Source: Arthrobacter sp. Hiyo8 (GTDB lineage: Bacteria; Actinomycetota; Actinomycetes; Actinomycetales; Micrococcaceae). From it: a stretch of DNA of 64,000 nucleotides. Below are positions 11,406 to 22,205 of this stretch, one piece after another; position 1 is the stretch's first letter, and the number at the start of each line of letters is the position of its first letter. Below the pieces are notes generated by a model. It was not told the DNA's origin, made no database searches, and saw only the letters and a program-made list of their open reading frames with translations. A program made the translations under genes and the position numbers. The stretch covers positions 1,054,001 to 1,118,000 of the forward strand of contig AP014719.1 in the NCBI GenBank assembly GCA_001549895.1, given 5' to 3'.

Positions 11406-11459
11406 ATCATATTCAATCGCACAAGGATCGTGCGGCACCTCGGACACGCCCAAGCAAAA

Positions 11460-11487
11460 GCAGGCCCCTCCATCTGGAGAGGCCTGC
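11460..11487 (-). terminator. rho-independent terminator of the hutI operon
   Basis: A 28-base hairpin, GCAGGCC... pairing with ...GGCCTGC, has 13 pairs with one mismatch and a two-base loop. On the minus strand it is followed by TTTTGCTT. It lies 43 bases after the hutI stop. Confidence 0.75.
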
Positions 11488-11530
11488 CTGTGCTGCGAAA
11501 GCTGTGGGGAGAAGCGTTGCGGAGGCGCCG

Positions 11531-12753
11531 CTAGACAGCGCGGACGCCCGCCCGCCACACGGCGAAAGTCAGCGGGATACCGGGCCGGTACGCCAGGTGG
11601 GTCGCCGACGGCGCCTTGAGCATGTGCAGGTCGGCGCGGTGCCCGACGGTGATCGAGCCCACCGCCCGTTCGCCGTCGACGTCATTGCCTGACTCCCTGC
11701 CGAGCGCAAGCGCACCGCCATACGTAGCCGCCCGGACAGCTTCATGGACGCTTAGGTGCATCTGCAGCACCGCCGTGGTGACGCAGAAGGCGATGGAGCT
11801 CGTGTAGGAGGTGCCGGGTTGCAGTTCGCGGCCAAGGCAATCTGCACCCCAGCGTCGATCAACGCCCTGCCCGGGGCGAGCGGCTGGCGGGTGGAGAGAT
11901 CGCAAGCAGGCAGGCAAGTGGCAACCGTGCCGCGCGTGCCCGTTCCGGTGGAGGCATCCCAGCCGCTCCAGGTCCCGGCGAGCGCCCCGATGTCTGCCGC
12001 CGAGAGGTAGTTGACGTGGTCGACGCTGGCCGCGCCGAACTCCACGGCCAACTGCACGCCAGGTCCTTCACCCAGTTGGTTGCCGTGGACGCGCAGGCCC
12101 AGGCCCGCGTCGCGGCACGCGGTCAGGACGCGGCGCGACTGCTCTTCGGTGAAAGCGCCGCGCTCGCAGAAGACATCGGCCCACTTCACGTACGGCCGGA
12201 CGGCGTCGAGCATCGGACCGCAGACGAGGTCCGTGTATTCCTCGGCGTCGGCTCCGGCCGGGACCAAGTGCGCGCCGAGGTAGGTGACTTCGTCCACGGT
12301 CGCTGCCGCGATGCGGGCACTGCGGGCCTCGTTCTCAAGGTCCAGTCCGTAGCCGGTCTTGCTCTCGAGGTAGGTGGTGCCCTGGGAAACGGCTTCTGCC
12401 ACGCGCCCGGCAGCGAGCCGGGTCAGTTCCTCGTCGCTCGCTGCGCGCGTGGCGCCCGTGGTGACGGCGATACCGCCGGCGCTGTAGCTCTGGCCGGCCA
12501 TTCTGGCCTCGAATTCGGCGGTCCGGTCCCCGGCGAAAATCAGGTGCGAGTGCGAGTCAACCCACCCCGGGAGCACGGCGCGGCCTTCCGCGTCCATGTG
12601 CCCATCAGCCGAGGGAGCCTCCGACGCCGGACCGATCCAGGCAATCCGCTCACCCTCGATTACTACGGCGGCATCCTTGAGGACGCGATGCTCCGCGTCC
12701 TGGGTCATCAGTTCGCCGATGTTGCTGATCAGTGTGCTCGTCTGCCCGCTCAT
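11531..12753 (-). CDS. hutI: imidazolonepropionase
   Basis: Hydrolyses 4-imidazolone-5-propionate to N-formimino-L-glutamate, the third step of histidine breakdown. Amidohydrolase fold of about 407 residues. The metal motif is DSHSHLIFAGDR; ESKTGYGLDLENE, YLGAHLVPAGADAEEY, LGLRVHGNQLGEGPG and DHVNYLSAADI follow in the usual order. After a break near 11818-11835 the tail reads TSSIAFCVTTAVLQMHL and GHRADLHMLKAP. Start ATG at 12753 (MSGQTSTLISNIGEL). It follows the FAD oxidase gene after 11 bases. hutU and hutH are not in the window. Confidence 0.9.
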
Positions 12754-12764
12754 GAACCTATTGT

Positions 12765-13874
12765 TCAACGGCGGATGGACCAACGGGCCGCTGCCAGCTC
12801 CCTCGGTGTCCGGGATGCCGGACTGATGCCCGGTGCGGTGCCAACAGTCCCCGAACCCAGGATCTCCGCGGCAGCGAGTTCGGCGATGGCGGAAGAGGTC
12901 TGGAAACCGTAGCCGCCCTGTCCGGCAAGCCAGTAGAAACCGGGAGCCTCGGCGTCGAATCCCACCACCGGAACGCCGTCGGCAGCCTCCGTGCGCAACC
13001 CCGTCCAGGCTTTTGCCACGGAGCGGATGCCCAGCGACGTGATCGAATTCAGCCGGACCACCAGCTCCTCCACGTCGCCGGGCCGCGGCCGCGCGTCCTC
13101 GGGACCGCTCGGCACCGTTTCCGACGGGGAAATGAGCACCTGTTCCCCCTCGCGCCTGAAGTAGTAGGTGTCATCGGCCGCCGCCACCATGGGGGTGCCC
13201 GGCCGAAGCGGGCGCTCGACGTCGACGATGGCCGCCGTGCGCCGGAACGGCTGCAAGCCGAGCTTCTCCACGCCGCTGAGCACCGCGAGCTCGTCCGCCA
13301 GGCACCTGCCGCGTTGACGACGACGGCGGACTGGAAGCCTTCCAGCCCGGCGCCCAATTGCCAGCCGGAACCAAGCCGTTGGGCAGAATGGACCCGGGCG
13401 CCGGTAATGATGTCCACTCCCCCGGCCTCGGCGCGCTGCCGGTGGTCTTCCAACAGCACGGGCGCATTGCAGGCGAATGACCCCGTGTCCAGGCCGGCGG
13501 CCGTGAAGGCCCCGGATTCAGTGCCGGGCACAGCTCAAGGCTTCGGCGTGCGTGATGGGGTGCATGTGTCCGCTGGCTTCCGCCTTGACGGTGGCTTCGT
13601 CGCCCACCAGCATGAACGAGCGCGGTTTCAGGACCGGTACCGGCAATCCGGCGTCGCGGGCTGCCATCAGCTCCAGCGTGCGGACGGTGAGTTCCTGCAC
13701 GACGGCGGGTCCATAGCTGGGGATGAGCTGCCGGGCCGAGCGGGAGGACGTGTGGTACGCCAGTGTCTGTTCGGCTTCCACGAGGGCTACCGAACACTGG
13801 CCGGCCAGCGCTGAGGCGAGCGACAACCCGGCGATTCCTCCACCGACAATTACCACATCATAATTTGCAGCCAT
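12765..13874 (-). CDS. FAD-dependent amino-acid oxidase/dehydrogenase (DAO family)
   Basis: Flavoprotein of about 370 residues. YDVVIVGGGIAGLSLASALA is the FAD-binding Rossmann motif. SRSARQLIPSYGPAVVQELT, VVVNAAGAW and FYWLAGQGGYGFQTSSAIAE are typical of the D-amino-acid oxidase/glycine oxidase superfamily. Start ATG at 13874. Two bases are missing near 13530-13545 and one near 13300. It ends 11 bases before hutI and is probably co-transcribed, which hints at oxidation of an amino acid or related intermediate; the substrate is unknown. Confidence 0.75.
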
Positions 13875-13941
13875 CTCCCCATCCTGTCAGCGCGCAGGCC
13901 CAGATGCGAGTAGCGCCGGTGCCGAACAGCGCCGGTGCCGG

Positions 13942-14411
13942 CTATTCCAACGCGGACGGCTTGATGCCGCTGTAGGGGGTCCACCACGTGAGTGGTTCCG
14001 TGACAGTGAAGCGCCGTCCGGAGATCGAATCCGCGGGAACCCGCACGAAATGGTCCTTCTTGCCTGATTCCCAAGGAAACAGGGGCAGGGAGAACGTGTT
14101 GATGACGTCGTCGAGCTGTTTGACGGGCGCCGCCTTGCCATGGAGCACAACGCTCCACGCGACACCGGTGTTGGCGTCGACGCCGTCCACCTCCATGGCC
14201 ACCGGGAATTCGCCCAAGGCCGCGGCGAGCTTTGTGCCCGCTCCGGTCCTGAAGACCACCGTCCCTGGTCCACGGTGTAATTGATCGGAAAAATGTCAGG
14301 GTGGTCTCCCAGCCACACGGCCAGCCTGCCGACGGACACGCCCCTCAGGAGATTCCAGCATTGCTGCGAATCCAACACTTCGGTCACGGAAGGTGCTGCA
14401 TCTTTGTCCAT
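13942..14411 (-). CDS. pyridoxamine 5'-phosphate oxidase-like FMN-binding protein
   Basis: Small split-barrel flavoprotein of about 156 residues. WNLLRGVSVGRLAVWLGDHP followed by DIFPINYTVDQG is the hallmark of the PNPOx-like family (PF12900 type), and GKKDHFVRVPADSISGRRF matches its C-terminal strand. One G is lost in the run near 14258. It lacks the residues expected of a true PdxH, so F420- or FMN-linked redox or heme/pyridoxal binding are all possible. Transcribed in the same direction as the FAD oxidase but upstream of it. Confidence 0.7.
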
Positions 14412-14464
14412 GCTGCAGATACTAGGCCTCCTCTCCCCTCGGGACAGGGCTTAGGCGAAGGGGT

Positions 14465-15863
14465 TCAGCGCAGGTATTGGAGTTCCTTGAAATGGCCGAT
14501 GTAGTCGGCCAGGAGCGCTTCTGCCACCCTGACCGAGTCCACGAGCGGGTTCATGGCCATCGCCTTGTAGGCGGAGCGCCGGGAACCCGTGAGCGCAGCG
14601 TCGATGGTGGCGCGTTCCACCGCCTTGGCGTTGACGACGAGCCCGCGCGCGTAGTCCGGAAGGGGCTTGGCCGGGAGCAAGCGGGCTCCACCCGCATCCA
14701 CGAGGCACGGCGCCTCGATGACGGCGTCGGCGTCGAGTTCCGCCAGGGTGCCTTTATTGGGGACATTCAGGATCAGTCGGGCCGATTCGCCCTGGCTGAT
14801 GGCGCGCATGATCGCCAAGGCCACGGCCTCGTAGCCGCCGGAAACCAGGTCTTCGGCGTCGCGTTCGAACGTGCCTGCCGCGTCCCTGTTGCTCTGCATG
14901 TATGTCTCTTCGCGATCGAGCTTGGTCTTCTCCCAGAGCCTGAAAGCCGCTTTCGACGACGGGACCCCTGGGCGGGCTCCGCACCGCCGTCGTTTGCTGC
15001 CGCGAGCCCGCTGTAGAAGGACGACTGTTGGCGCGCCAGGTAGGCGCCGCGGGTAGTGTGGGCGCGCCGGTCGGCGTCGAGCGCTTCCCGCCTGAAGTAG
15101 TAGTAGTGCAGATATTCGTTGGGAACCGCACCTAGGGCTTTGATCCACGAAGCGCCGAACAGCCGGCCCTCCTCAAAGGACTCGATGGCGCCGTCGTCGG
15201 CCAGGAGCCGCGGCAAGACATCCGCACCGTCGACCACGAGCCCGCGCAACCAGCCCAGGTGGTTCAGGCCGATGTAGTCGATCTGCACGGAGCCATCCCG
15301 AAAGGCAGCCGCGCCGCGGTGGATTCCGGCTGCGAGCAAGCATCGCCTGGCCAGCCCCACCGGCGAATCGCAAATCCCCACCACCTTGTTGCCAAGGACC
15401 CGCGTCATGACCTCGGTGATGACGCCGGCCGGGTTGGTGAAGTTGATGAACCAGGCGTGCGGAGCATGCTTCTTCACCGACTCGGCGATATCCAGGACCA
15501 CGGGAATGGTCCGCAAGGCATAGGAAATCCCGCCGGCACCGACGGTCTCCTGCCCAATGACTCCGTGTTCCAGTGCGATCCGTTCATCGGCGGCGCGCCC
15601 CTCGAGTCCACCCACCCGGATGGCGGAGAAGATGAAGTCGGTGCCGGGCAAGGCTGCCGGCAGCGCCGTGAACGTCCTCACAGCTGGTGCGTCGGGCACC
15701 CCCTCGGCCATGTCGGCGAGGACCCTGGCCACCACGCCCAGGCGCGCGGGTCGGCATCGAACAGCCTCAGTTCGGTGACCCGGCCGGGCCCATGGTCGGA
15801 CAGCAACGCTGAATAGACCAGGGGTACCCGGAATCCCCCGCCGCCCAGGATGGTGAGGATCAT
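14465..15863 (-). CDS. family 4 glycosidase (6-phospho-alpha/beta-glucosidase type)
   Basis: NAD- and metal-dependent glycosidase of about 466 residues. [20 protein letters not shown] is the N-terminal Rossmann motif. FIFSAIRVGGLEGRAADERI, WFINFTNPAGVITE, VGICDSPVGLARR (metal Cys) and IDYIGLNHLGWLRGL (metal His) are the GH4 signatures in order. Start ATG at 15863 overlaps the kbl stop in ATGA. Frame breaks lie near 15735 and 14975. Substrate is probably a phosphorylated or unphosphorylated disaccharide. Its coupling to threonine breakdown genes is unexplained. Confidence 0.8.
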
Positions 15864-17076
15864 GGGAACTCAGAGCCCGCGGCTGCGCGGCTCTTCACGA
15901 AGGCCTGGACACACGCCTCGACGTCCTCGGAGCTGTGCGCGGCCGAGAGCTGCACACGGATCCGGGCCGCTCCCTTGGGTACCACGGGGTAGCTGAACGC
16001 CGTGACGAACACTCCGTGGTGGAGCATCTCGTCGGCAACCTTCGCTGCCGCCACGGCGTCGCCGAACATCACCGGAATGATGGCGTGCTCGCCGTCGAGC
16101 AGCTCGAAGCCTTCCTCGCTCATGCGGCGCCGGAACAAGGCGGCGTTCTCGAAGAGCCTGGAGCGGAGCTCGCCCGAACCCTGGACCAGCTCAATGGCCT
16201 TGATGGTGGCTGCGACGATTGCCGGGGCCAGGGAGTTGGAGAACAGGTAAGGGCGGGCCTTCTGGCGCAGCATGGCGACGATTTCGCTGCGGCCGGAGAC
16301 GTAGCCTCCGGAAGCGCCGCCAAGGGCCTTGCCGAACGTGCCGGTGTAGATGTCGATCCTGTCCGAAACACCCGCGTGTTCCGGGTTCCGGCACCGGTGG
16401 CTCCCATGAAGCCGACGGCGTGGGAATCGTCCACCATGACCAGGGCGTCATGCTTTTCGGCGAGATCGCAGATGGCTTCGAGCGGCGCGAGGTAGCCGTC
16501 CATGGAGAAGACGCCGTCCGTCACGATGATCTTGCGCCGGGCCGGAGCTTCGCCGCTCGAGGCTTCGATCAGCTTGGCTTCGAGGTCAGCCATGTCCTGG
16601 TTGGCGTAGCGGAAGCGCTTGGCCTTGCTGAGCCGGATGCCGTCGATGATCGAGGCGTGGTTCAGGGAATCCGAGATGATGGCGTCCTCGGCCCCGAACA
16701 GGGACTCGAAGACACCTCCGTTGGCGTCGAAGCAGCTGGAGAAGAGGATGGTGTCCTCGGTTCCGAGGAACTGTGAGACCCGGGCTTCGAGCTCAAGGTG
16801 CAGGTCCTGGGTGCCGCAGATGAAGCGGACGGAGGCCATTCCGAAGCCGCGCTCGTCCATGGCGGACTTGGCGGCCGCGATGATGTCCGGGTGGTCTGCG
16901 AGGCCCAGGTAGTTGTTGGCGCAGAAGTTCAGGACGGCGTTCGCCGGCTGGCCGAGCTGGCCTGCGGAGATGTGGCTGGCCTGCGGCGAGTCGATGTGCC
17001 GTTCGGTCTTGAAGAGGCCCGCGGTGCGGATCTCTTCAAGTTCGCCCTGCAGCTGGTCTTTGATGCTTGAGTACAT
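15860..17076 (-). CDS. kbl: glycine C-acetyltransferase (2-amino-3-ketobutyrate CoA ligase)
   Basis: PLP enzyme cleaving 2-amino-3-oxobutyrate with CoA to glycine and acetyl-CoA, the second step of threonine breakdown. About 405 residues. [62 protein letters not shown] and [13 protein letters not shown] are family blocks. The PLP lysine is in [19 protein letters not shown], just after a lost C in the run near 16383. Start ATG at 17076. tdh lies 59 bases upstream and is the functional partner. Confidence 0.92.
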
Positions 17077-17135
17077 GGTGGCTCCTGGTACTGGGGTCTT
17101 GGGGAGGACTTTACGGTGTCTTAGAGTTCAGCGTT

Positions 17136-18180
17136 CTAGAGTTCGGTCCAGTCGAGGACAACCTTGCCGCCTGTGCCGGCGCGGGCGATCTCGAAGCCCT
17201 TTTCCCAGTCGGCGGCGGACAGCTTGTCCGTGACGACGGCGGAAATGTGGCTGTGCAGCACGGGGTTGGAGGACAGCATGGCACTCATGGCGTACCAGGT
17301 TTCGTACATTTCGCGGCCGTAGATGCCCTTGAGGGTCAGCATGTGGGTGACCACTTTGCCCCAGTCGATGTCGATGGACTGGCTGGGCAAGCCAAGCATG
17401 GCGATGCGTCCGCCGTGGTTCATGTTGTTGATCATCTCAGGCAGGGCCGTCGGATGCCCGGACATTTCCAGGCCGATGTCGAATCCTTCGCGCATGCCGA
17501 GCTCGAGCTGGGCATCCTTGACGCGCATCTTCGACACATCAACGGCGAGGTCCACGCCCATCTTCCGGGCGAGTTCGAGGCGGGGAGCGGACACGTCCGT
17601 GATGGCGATCTTGCGGGCACCGGCGTGGCGCGCGACAGCGATTGCCATGAGCCCGATGGGGCCGGCACCTGTGATGAGCACGTCCTCGCCGACGAGGGGG
17701 AAGCTCAGTGCGGTGTGGACGGCGTTGCCGAAGGGTCGAAGATGGCGCCAAGCTCCGGGGTGACGGAGGGATCGTGGTGGACCCAGACGTTGGTCTCCGG
17801 AATGACAACGTATTCGGCGAAGGCGCCGTCGCGCTGCACGCCACGGACACCGTATGGATGCACATCTGGCGGCGGCCTGCGCGGCAATTGCGGCAGATGC
17901 CGCAGACCACGTGGCCTTCACCGGAGACGCGGTCACCGACCTTGACGTCGCGGACGTCCTCGCCCACGGACACAACTTCGCCGTAGAACTCGTGTCCCGC
18001 GATCAAGGGAGTCTCGATGATGCTCTGCGCCCAAGCGTCCCAGGACTGGATGTGCAGGTCCGTTCCGCAGATACCGGTGGTCATGACGCGGATCTTGACG
18101 TCGCTGGGACCTGCCTCCGGTTCGGGCCGTTCGACGAGTTCAAAACCAGCGTGGGGACCGGACTTGTAGAGAGCCTTCAT
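17136..18180 (-). CDS. tdh: L-threonine 3-dehydrogenase
   Basis: NAD-dependent zinc alcohol dehydrogenase family enzyme oxidising threonine to 2-amino-3-oxobutyrate. 348 residues after correction. GICGTDLHI and [12 protein letters not shown] hold the catalytic zinc ligands; [15 protein letters not shown] holds the structural zinc cysteines. [20 protein letters not shown] is the NAD-binding motif. Start ATG at 18180 with [20 protein letters not shown] following. Frame breaks near 17855 and 17733-17735. First gene of tdh-kbl-GH4, divergent from a LysR regulator. Confidence 0.92.
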
Positions 18181-18248
18181 GGGTCTTCCTAACTCAAGGG
18201 ATTGGGCCGTTTGTGTGCCGTTTCACTTCATTGAAGCCCCACGGACGG

Positions 18249-18297
18249 TTTAGCACAACTAGGTTTTTCTCAATCAACGATTTAGCATTTGCTAAAT
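18249..18297. promoter_or_regulatory. candidate LysR binding sites between tdh and its regulator
   Basis: ATTTAGC ATTT GCTAAAT (18280-18297) is a palindrome with seven-base arms and the T-N11-A form typical of LysR sites. A half-site TTTAGCA at 18249-18255 repeats the TTTAGCA at 18281-18287 exactly 32 bases away, three helical turns. The palindrome overlaps the LysR start codon, and no ribosome-binding site precedes it, so the LysR mRNA may be leaderless and the site may mediate self-repression. Confidence 0.55.
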
Positions 18298-19267
18298 GGA
18301 AGTACATCAGCTCCAAATGCTCAGGGAACTAGGAGATCTCGGCAGTGTCAAGGCCGTGGCCGAGACGCTCATGGTCACTCCCTCGGCCGTTTCCCAGCAG
18401 CTCGCCCTCCTGCAGAAGTCGGTGGACGTGCCCTTGACCCGCAAGGAAGGCCGCGCCTTGGTGCTCACCGATGCGGGCCGGGTCCTCGCCGACGCCGGAG
18501 CCGCCGTCGTGAGCGCCATGGCCGACGCCCAGGCGGCGATCGGCGCGTACCATGACTCCCCGGGCTCCACCGTCACCGTGAGCGCCTTCCACAGTGCGGG
18601 GCAGGCTTTGTTCGCTCCGCTCGCGGCCTTGTTGACGACCGCGCGCACCGCGGGTCCGGAAAACAGCGTTCCCCGTGTGAAGCTCGCCGACGAAGACGTT
18701 GCCCAGGAAGACTTTCCGGGCCTCGCCGCGCGTTACGACCTCGTGCTGGCGCACCGGATGGAGCACAGTCCCGGCTGGCCCACCGACAAAGTGGCCGTCA
18801 TTCCGCTCGCCGACGAACCGCTCGACGTCGCGTTGCCTGCCGGGCACCCGCTCGCGGCGCGCCGCGAACTCAGGCCGGCCGACGTCGTCGGGCAGCCCTG
18901 GGTGACCAGCCGCGACGGATACTCCCCCGCGGACGTGCTGGCCGCCGTCGTCGCTGTCAGCGGGCGCCCGGCCGATGTCCTGCACCGCATCAACGACTAT
19001 TCCACCGTGGCCTCGCTCGTGGCGGACGGTGGCGCGATAGGTTTGCTCCCGCGGTTCACCGCCCAGCGCGTCCTGGACGCCGGCGTGGTGCTGCGACCGC
19101 TCGCGGGGGTGAATTCCGTGCGCAAGATCGACATCCTGGCGAGGCCGGAGACCCTGAAACGGAAATCGGTCATGACGGTCTGCGAAGCACTACAGACCGT
19201 CATGACCGAACTCGCCGGGGCACGCGACGCTAGAGTTCCCGGACCCGGGCCGGCTGCCCTGCGTTGA
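18296..19267 (+). CDS. LysR-family transcriptional regulator
   Basis: 323 residues, uninterrupted. N-terminal helix-turn-helix: LRELGDLGSVKAVAETLMVT then PSAVSQQLALLQKSVDVPL. The C-terminal part has a periplasmic-binding-like effector fold with LADEPLDVALPAGHPLAARR. Divergent from tdh-kbl-GH4, with likely operators in the 115-base gap, so it probably controls that operon. The 3' end overlaps the convergent Gfo/Idh gene by 38 bases. Confidence 0.85.
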   Translation: MEVHQLQMLRELGDLGSVKAVAETLMVTPSAVSQQLALLQKSVDVPLTRKEGRALVLTDAGRVLADAGAAVVSAMADAQAAIGAYHDSPGSTVTVSAFHSAGQALFAPLAALLTTARTAGPENSVPRVKLADEDVAQEDFPGLAARYDLVLAHRMEHSPGWPTDKVAVIPLADEPLDVALPAGHPLAARRELRPADVVGQPWVTSRDGYSPADVLAAVVAVSGRPADVLHRINDYSTVASLVADGGAIGLLPRFTAQRVLDAGVVLRPLAGVNSVRKIDILARPETLKRKSVMTVCEALQTVMTELAGARDARVPGPGPAALR

Positions 19268-20414
19268 AATACTCCACGAGCTCTTCCGGCAAGGCCGGAA
19301 CCAGCTTCGCGCAACCGTCGCCGCGGAGGGACTCGGTGGCAAGCACTCCCGCGGCCACGGCCTCCCGGGCCGCGATCGGCGAGGTCGCTGTGGTTCCCCC
19401 GGCCTTGGCGAACCGCAGGAACTCAGCTATGAGCAAGGGGTCCGCACCGCCATGGCCGCCTTCGCCGTCACGGACCAAGACCTTCTGGTCGGGCTCGGCG
19501 AACCCTGAGGTTGTCCGGGTGGTCCATACATAGATCTGATCGCCGGCCCCGTCACCGAAGTTCTCGATCCTGCCCTTGGTGCCGATCACGGTGTAGTTCC
19601 GCCAATAGTCCGGGGTGAAATGGCACTGCTGGTACGAGGCAAGCACACCGTTGTCCAGGACCATGTTCATCATCGAGATGTCCTCGACGTCGATCGTCTC
19701 GGCGAGGTCCGTCTGCTCGGTGGGGGGCCAATTGTCCACCGAAAACCAATCCCCCATCCGGCGGCCCGTGTTGTCGCGGCGGGACGCGACGTCCCCGTAG
19801 ACGGCGAGATCACCGATTGCCTGCACCTTGGTGCTGTATCCCCCGGCGAGCCAGTGGATGACGTCGATATCGTGCGCGCCTTTTTGCAGCAGCAGCCCGG
19901 TGGTGTTGGCGCGCTGGGCATGCCAATCCTTGAAATAGTAGTCCCCGCCGTTTCCCACGAAGTGGCGGCACCAAACGGCCTTGACGTCACCGATGGTCCC
20001 GGCCTGGATGATGTCCCGCATCTGCACCACTACCGGCATGTGCCGCATGTTGTGGCCCACGTACAGTCGTGTCCCGGTGTCGAAGGCCGTCTGGAGGATG
20101 AGGTCGGCTGCTTCGAGCGTGACATCGAGCGGTTTCTCGCAGAAGGTGGGAATGCCCGCTCTAAGCGTCCGGACCGCGACGGCGGCGTGCTGGTTGTCCG
20201 GGGTCAGGACCAGCACCGCGTCCAGGCCTGAGGCCAACAAGACGTCCAGGTCCTCGGTGATGACCGCCGTCGGGATCTTCTCTGCTGCGTCAGCCCTGCC
20301 GCGCTCGCCCAGATCGCACACAACCGTGACTTCCGAACCGTGGCCGGGCTTGTGCGCGTGGCGCCACAGCGACGACCGCAAGCCGAATCCGACGATGCCT
20401 ACTTTGAGGTCCAT
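19230..20414 (-). CDS. Gfo/Idh/MocA-family NAD(P)-dependent oxidoreductase
   Basis: 394 residues, uninterrupted. KVGIVGFGLRSSLWRHAHKP is the N-terminal Rossmann motif. VLVLTPDNQHAAVAVRTLRA and PTFCEKPLDVTLEAADLI contain the family EKP motif. GLLLQKGAHDIDVIHWLAGG is the usual active-site helix with Asp and His. Likely oxidises or epimerises a sugar released by the neighbouring hydrolase. Fourteen bases separate it from the GH123-like gene upstream, so they share an operon. Confidence 0.85.
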   Translation of the reverse strand: MDLKVGIVGFGLRSSLWRHAHKPGHGSEVTVVCDLGERGRADAAEKIPTAVITEDLDVLLASGLDAVLVLTPDNQHAAVAVRTLRAGIPTFCEKPLDVTLEAADLILQTAFDTGTRLYVGHNMRHMPVVVQMRDIIQAGTIGDVKAVWCRHFVGNGGDYYFKDWHAQRANTTGLLLQKGAHDIDVIHWLAGGYSTKVQAIGDLAVYGDVASRRDNTGRRMGDWFSVDNWPPTEQTDLAETIDVEDISMMNMVLDNGVLASYQQCHFTPDYWRNYTVIGTKGRIENFGDGAGDQIYVWTTRTTSGFAEPDQKVLVRDGEGGHGGADPLLIAEFLRFAKAGGTTATSPIAAREAVAAGVLATESLRGDGCAKLVPALPEELVEYFNAGQPARVREL

Positions 20415-20428
20415 AAGTACTTTCCTAA

Positions 20429-22142
20429 CTAGATAAGTTGATGCGCGCGCGGTGTTTGACCCACGCGCTGCACGATTCCCTGGTTGACCAGCTCGCGAAC
20501 CCTCCGGTAATGAAGGGGTCGTAGCTGAAACTGTCCATGGCGAGGCTGCCGCCGGAGCCGTTCGTATCGATGAGCGCCAGCACCTCCTCGCGACCGGCCA
20601 GCTTGGCCAGGAGCGAGAGAGCCCGGTGGTCCCACATGGCCTGCGCGAACACCTTGTAACGGATCGACTCCCACGGCACCCCGTCCGGTCCCGGGTAGAC
20701 CAGGAAGGCATCGCCGCCCGGGAAGGCTCCCCGGCACACGTGTCCTTGAACGGGTCCACGGGCGCCAACGAATGGGCCGAGTTGTAGAAGTTGAATCCCC
20801 AATGCAGGAACCCCGCACATTCCAGGGCGAAGAGCTGGTGGCCCAACACCCGGTTTCGCACCGAAGGCATGGAAATGAACCGGTTGGCAACGCCGGTGTC
20901 CTGGGCAACGCAGTAATAGACCCACAGGTCCTTCACCCCAGCGGCCAGGAACGGTGCCACGGCATCGCTCGCCACCACGGGATTCGGCACGGCCCCACTG
21001 CGATAGAACTCAAAGTCGCTCAGGGCATCAACCACCGTCAGACCGTCCAGGAGATCCGCGACGACGCCCTTTGCCCGTTGGTATCCCGCCAGGGCCTCGG
21101 CGCCCTCCGGTTCATCGGATATGTGGAAAATGACCGGTCAAGCGACCAGTGCTCCGCCAGGAAGGACCGCAGGGCCGGCAGCAGTTCGGCCATGAGCTCC
21201 CGGTACGAGGACGACGTCGACGGCACGTCCCAGCCAAACCGCCGCTTCAGGCCTTCCGCGGTTTCGACATAGATCGCCGGAGTCGCTTTGGCCCCCCATT
21301 GGGTAAACAAGTGGGCTATTTCCAGGTACTCGATGCCGTGTTTGGCGCAAAGGCCAACCCAGCGCTCCAGCCTGCTGAAATCAAAGTGGTAGCCGGAATC
21401 ATCGCGGATCCCGATTAGTTGGGTGGCCAGCCGCGATCCCCCATGGCCGTGTCCAGTGGAGGGGTCCATGTGGGTGTCAGCAGCGAGTTGGCGCCCATCC
21501 TTGCCGCGGACCCCATGAAGGCATCGATGATCGACCAATGCTGCTCACCGAAGACCTCGACGCCGTAATGGCTCGCCAGGCCGTCGCAGTGGAACCAATG
21601 GGCGTTCACGATCTCCAGTTCCGGGGCGTGCGTATGCACTACGGTGACGCAGAGGTGGGTGGCGAAGAGCGTGTTGCCTTCCGCGTCCCGTACCGAGATC
21701 CCGAGTTCGTGATCACCGGCGTTCTCCGCGGATGGCACCACGAAGTCGATCCATGCGGAGGTCCATTGCCCGTAGAAGGGCTTGATCATCCCGTCCGGGG
21801 CTGGCCGCAATAGGTCCGGATACAGTCCGGGGTGTCGCGGTCGTAACCGGCATCATGCTCCGGGAATGCCGCCAATGAACATGGCACCAGCTCAACCTGC
21901 GAAATGGAGGTAAATCCTGCCGCCGGACCGTCGACTGAGACTTCCAACGCACCCGACAGCCGGAAGTCGTGCTTCATCGGCGGCCGGAGGGCCACCTGCA
22001 CCGAGGCGGTCTCGCCGGGGAAAACGGACATCGGAATGGTCCCGTCGAACGGCCGGGGTGGAGCGTCCGGGTAGACCTTTTCCAGGGCATCCACGAGCAC
22101 GAACGACCAACCGTCTTCCGGGGCCGGGTTCTGTTCCGTCAA
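20429..22142 (-). CDS. GH123-like glycoside hydrolase (DUF4091 family)
   Basis: About 572 residues, no signal peptide. An N-terminal beta-sandwich (MSVFPGETASVQVALRPP) is followed by a barrel with GANSLLTPTWTPPLDTAMG, HGIEYLEIAHLFTQWG and FHISDEPEGAEALAGYQ. The adjacent Asp-Glu in ISDEP corresponds to the catalytic pair of family 123 N-acetyl-beta-galactosaminidases. GFLHWGFNFYNS, then PWESIRYKVFAQAMWDHRAL, is the conserved DUF4091 tail. Five single-base losses (near 21830, 21430, 21125, 20735 and 20505) break the frame. Cytoplasmic location implies it works on imported oligosaccharides. Confidence 0.75.
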
Positions 22143-22205
22143 GGCTGCGATCCTTTCGTACGTGAGGCTCTACGTGGGTCTCTACGTGGGTGTCCATGTG
22201 AGTCT

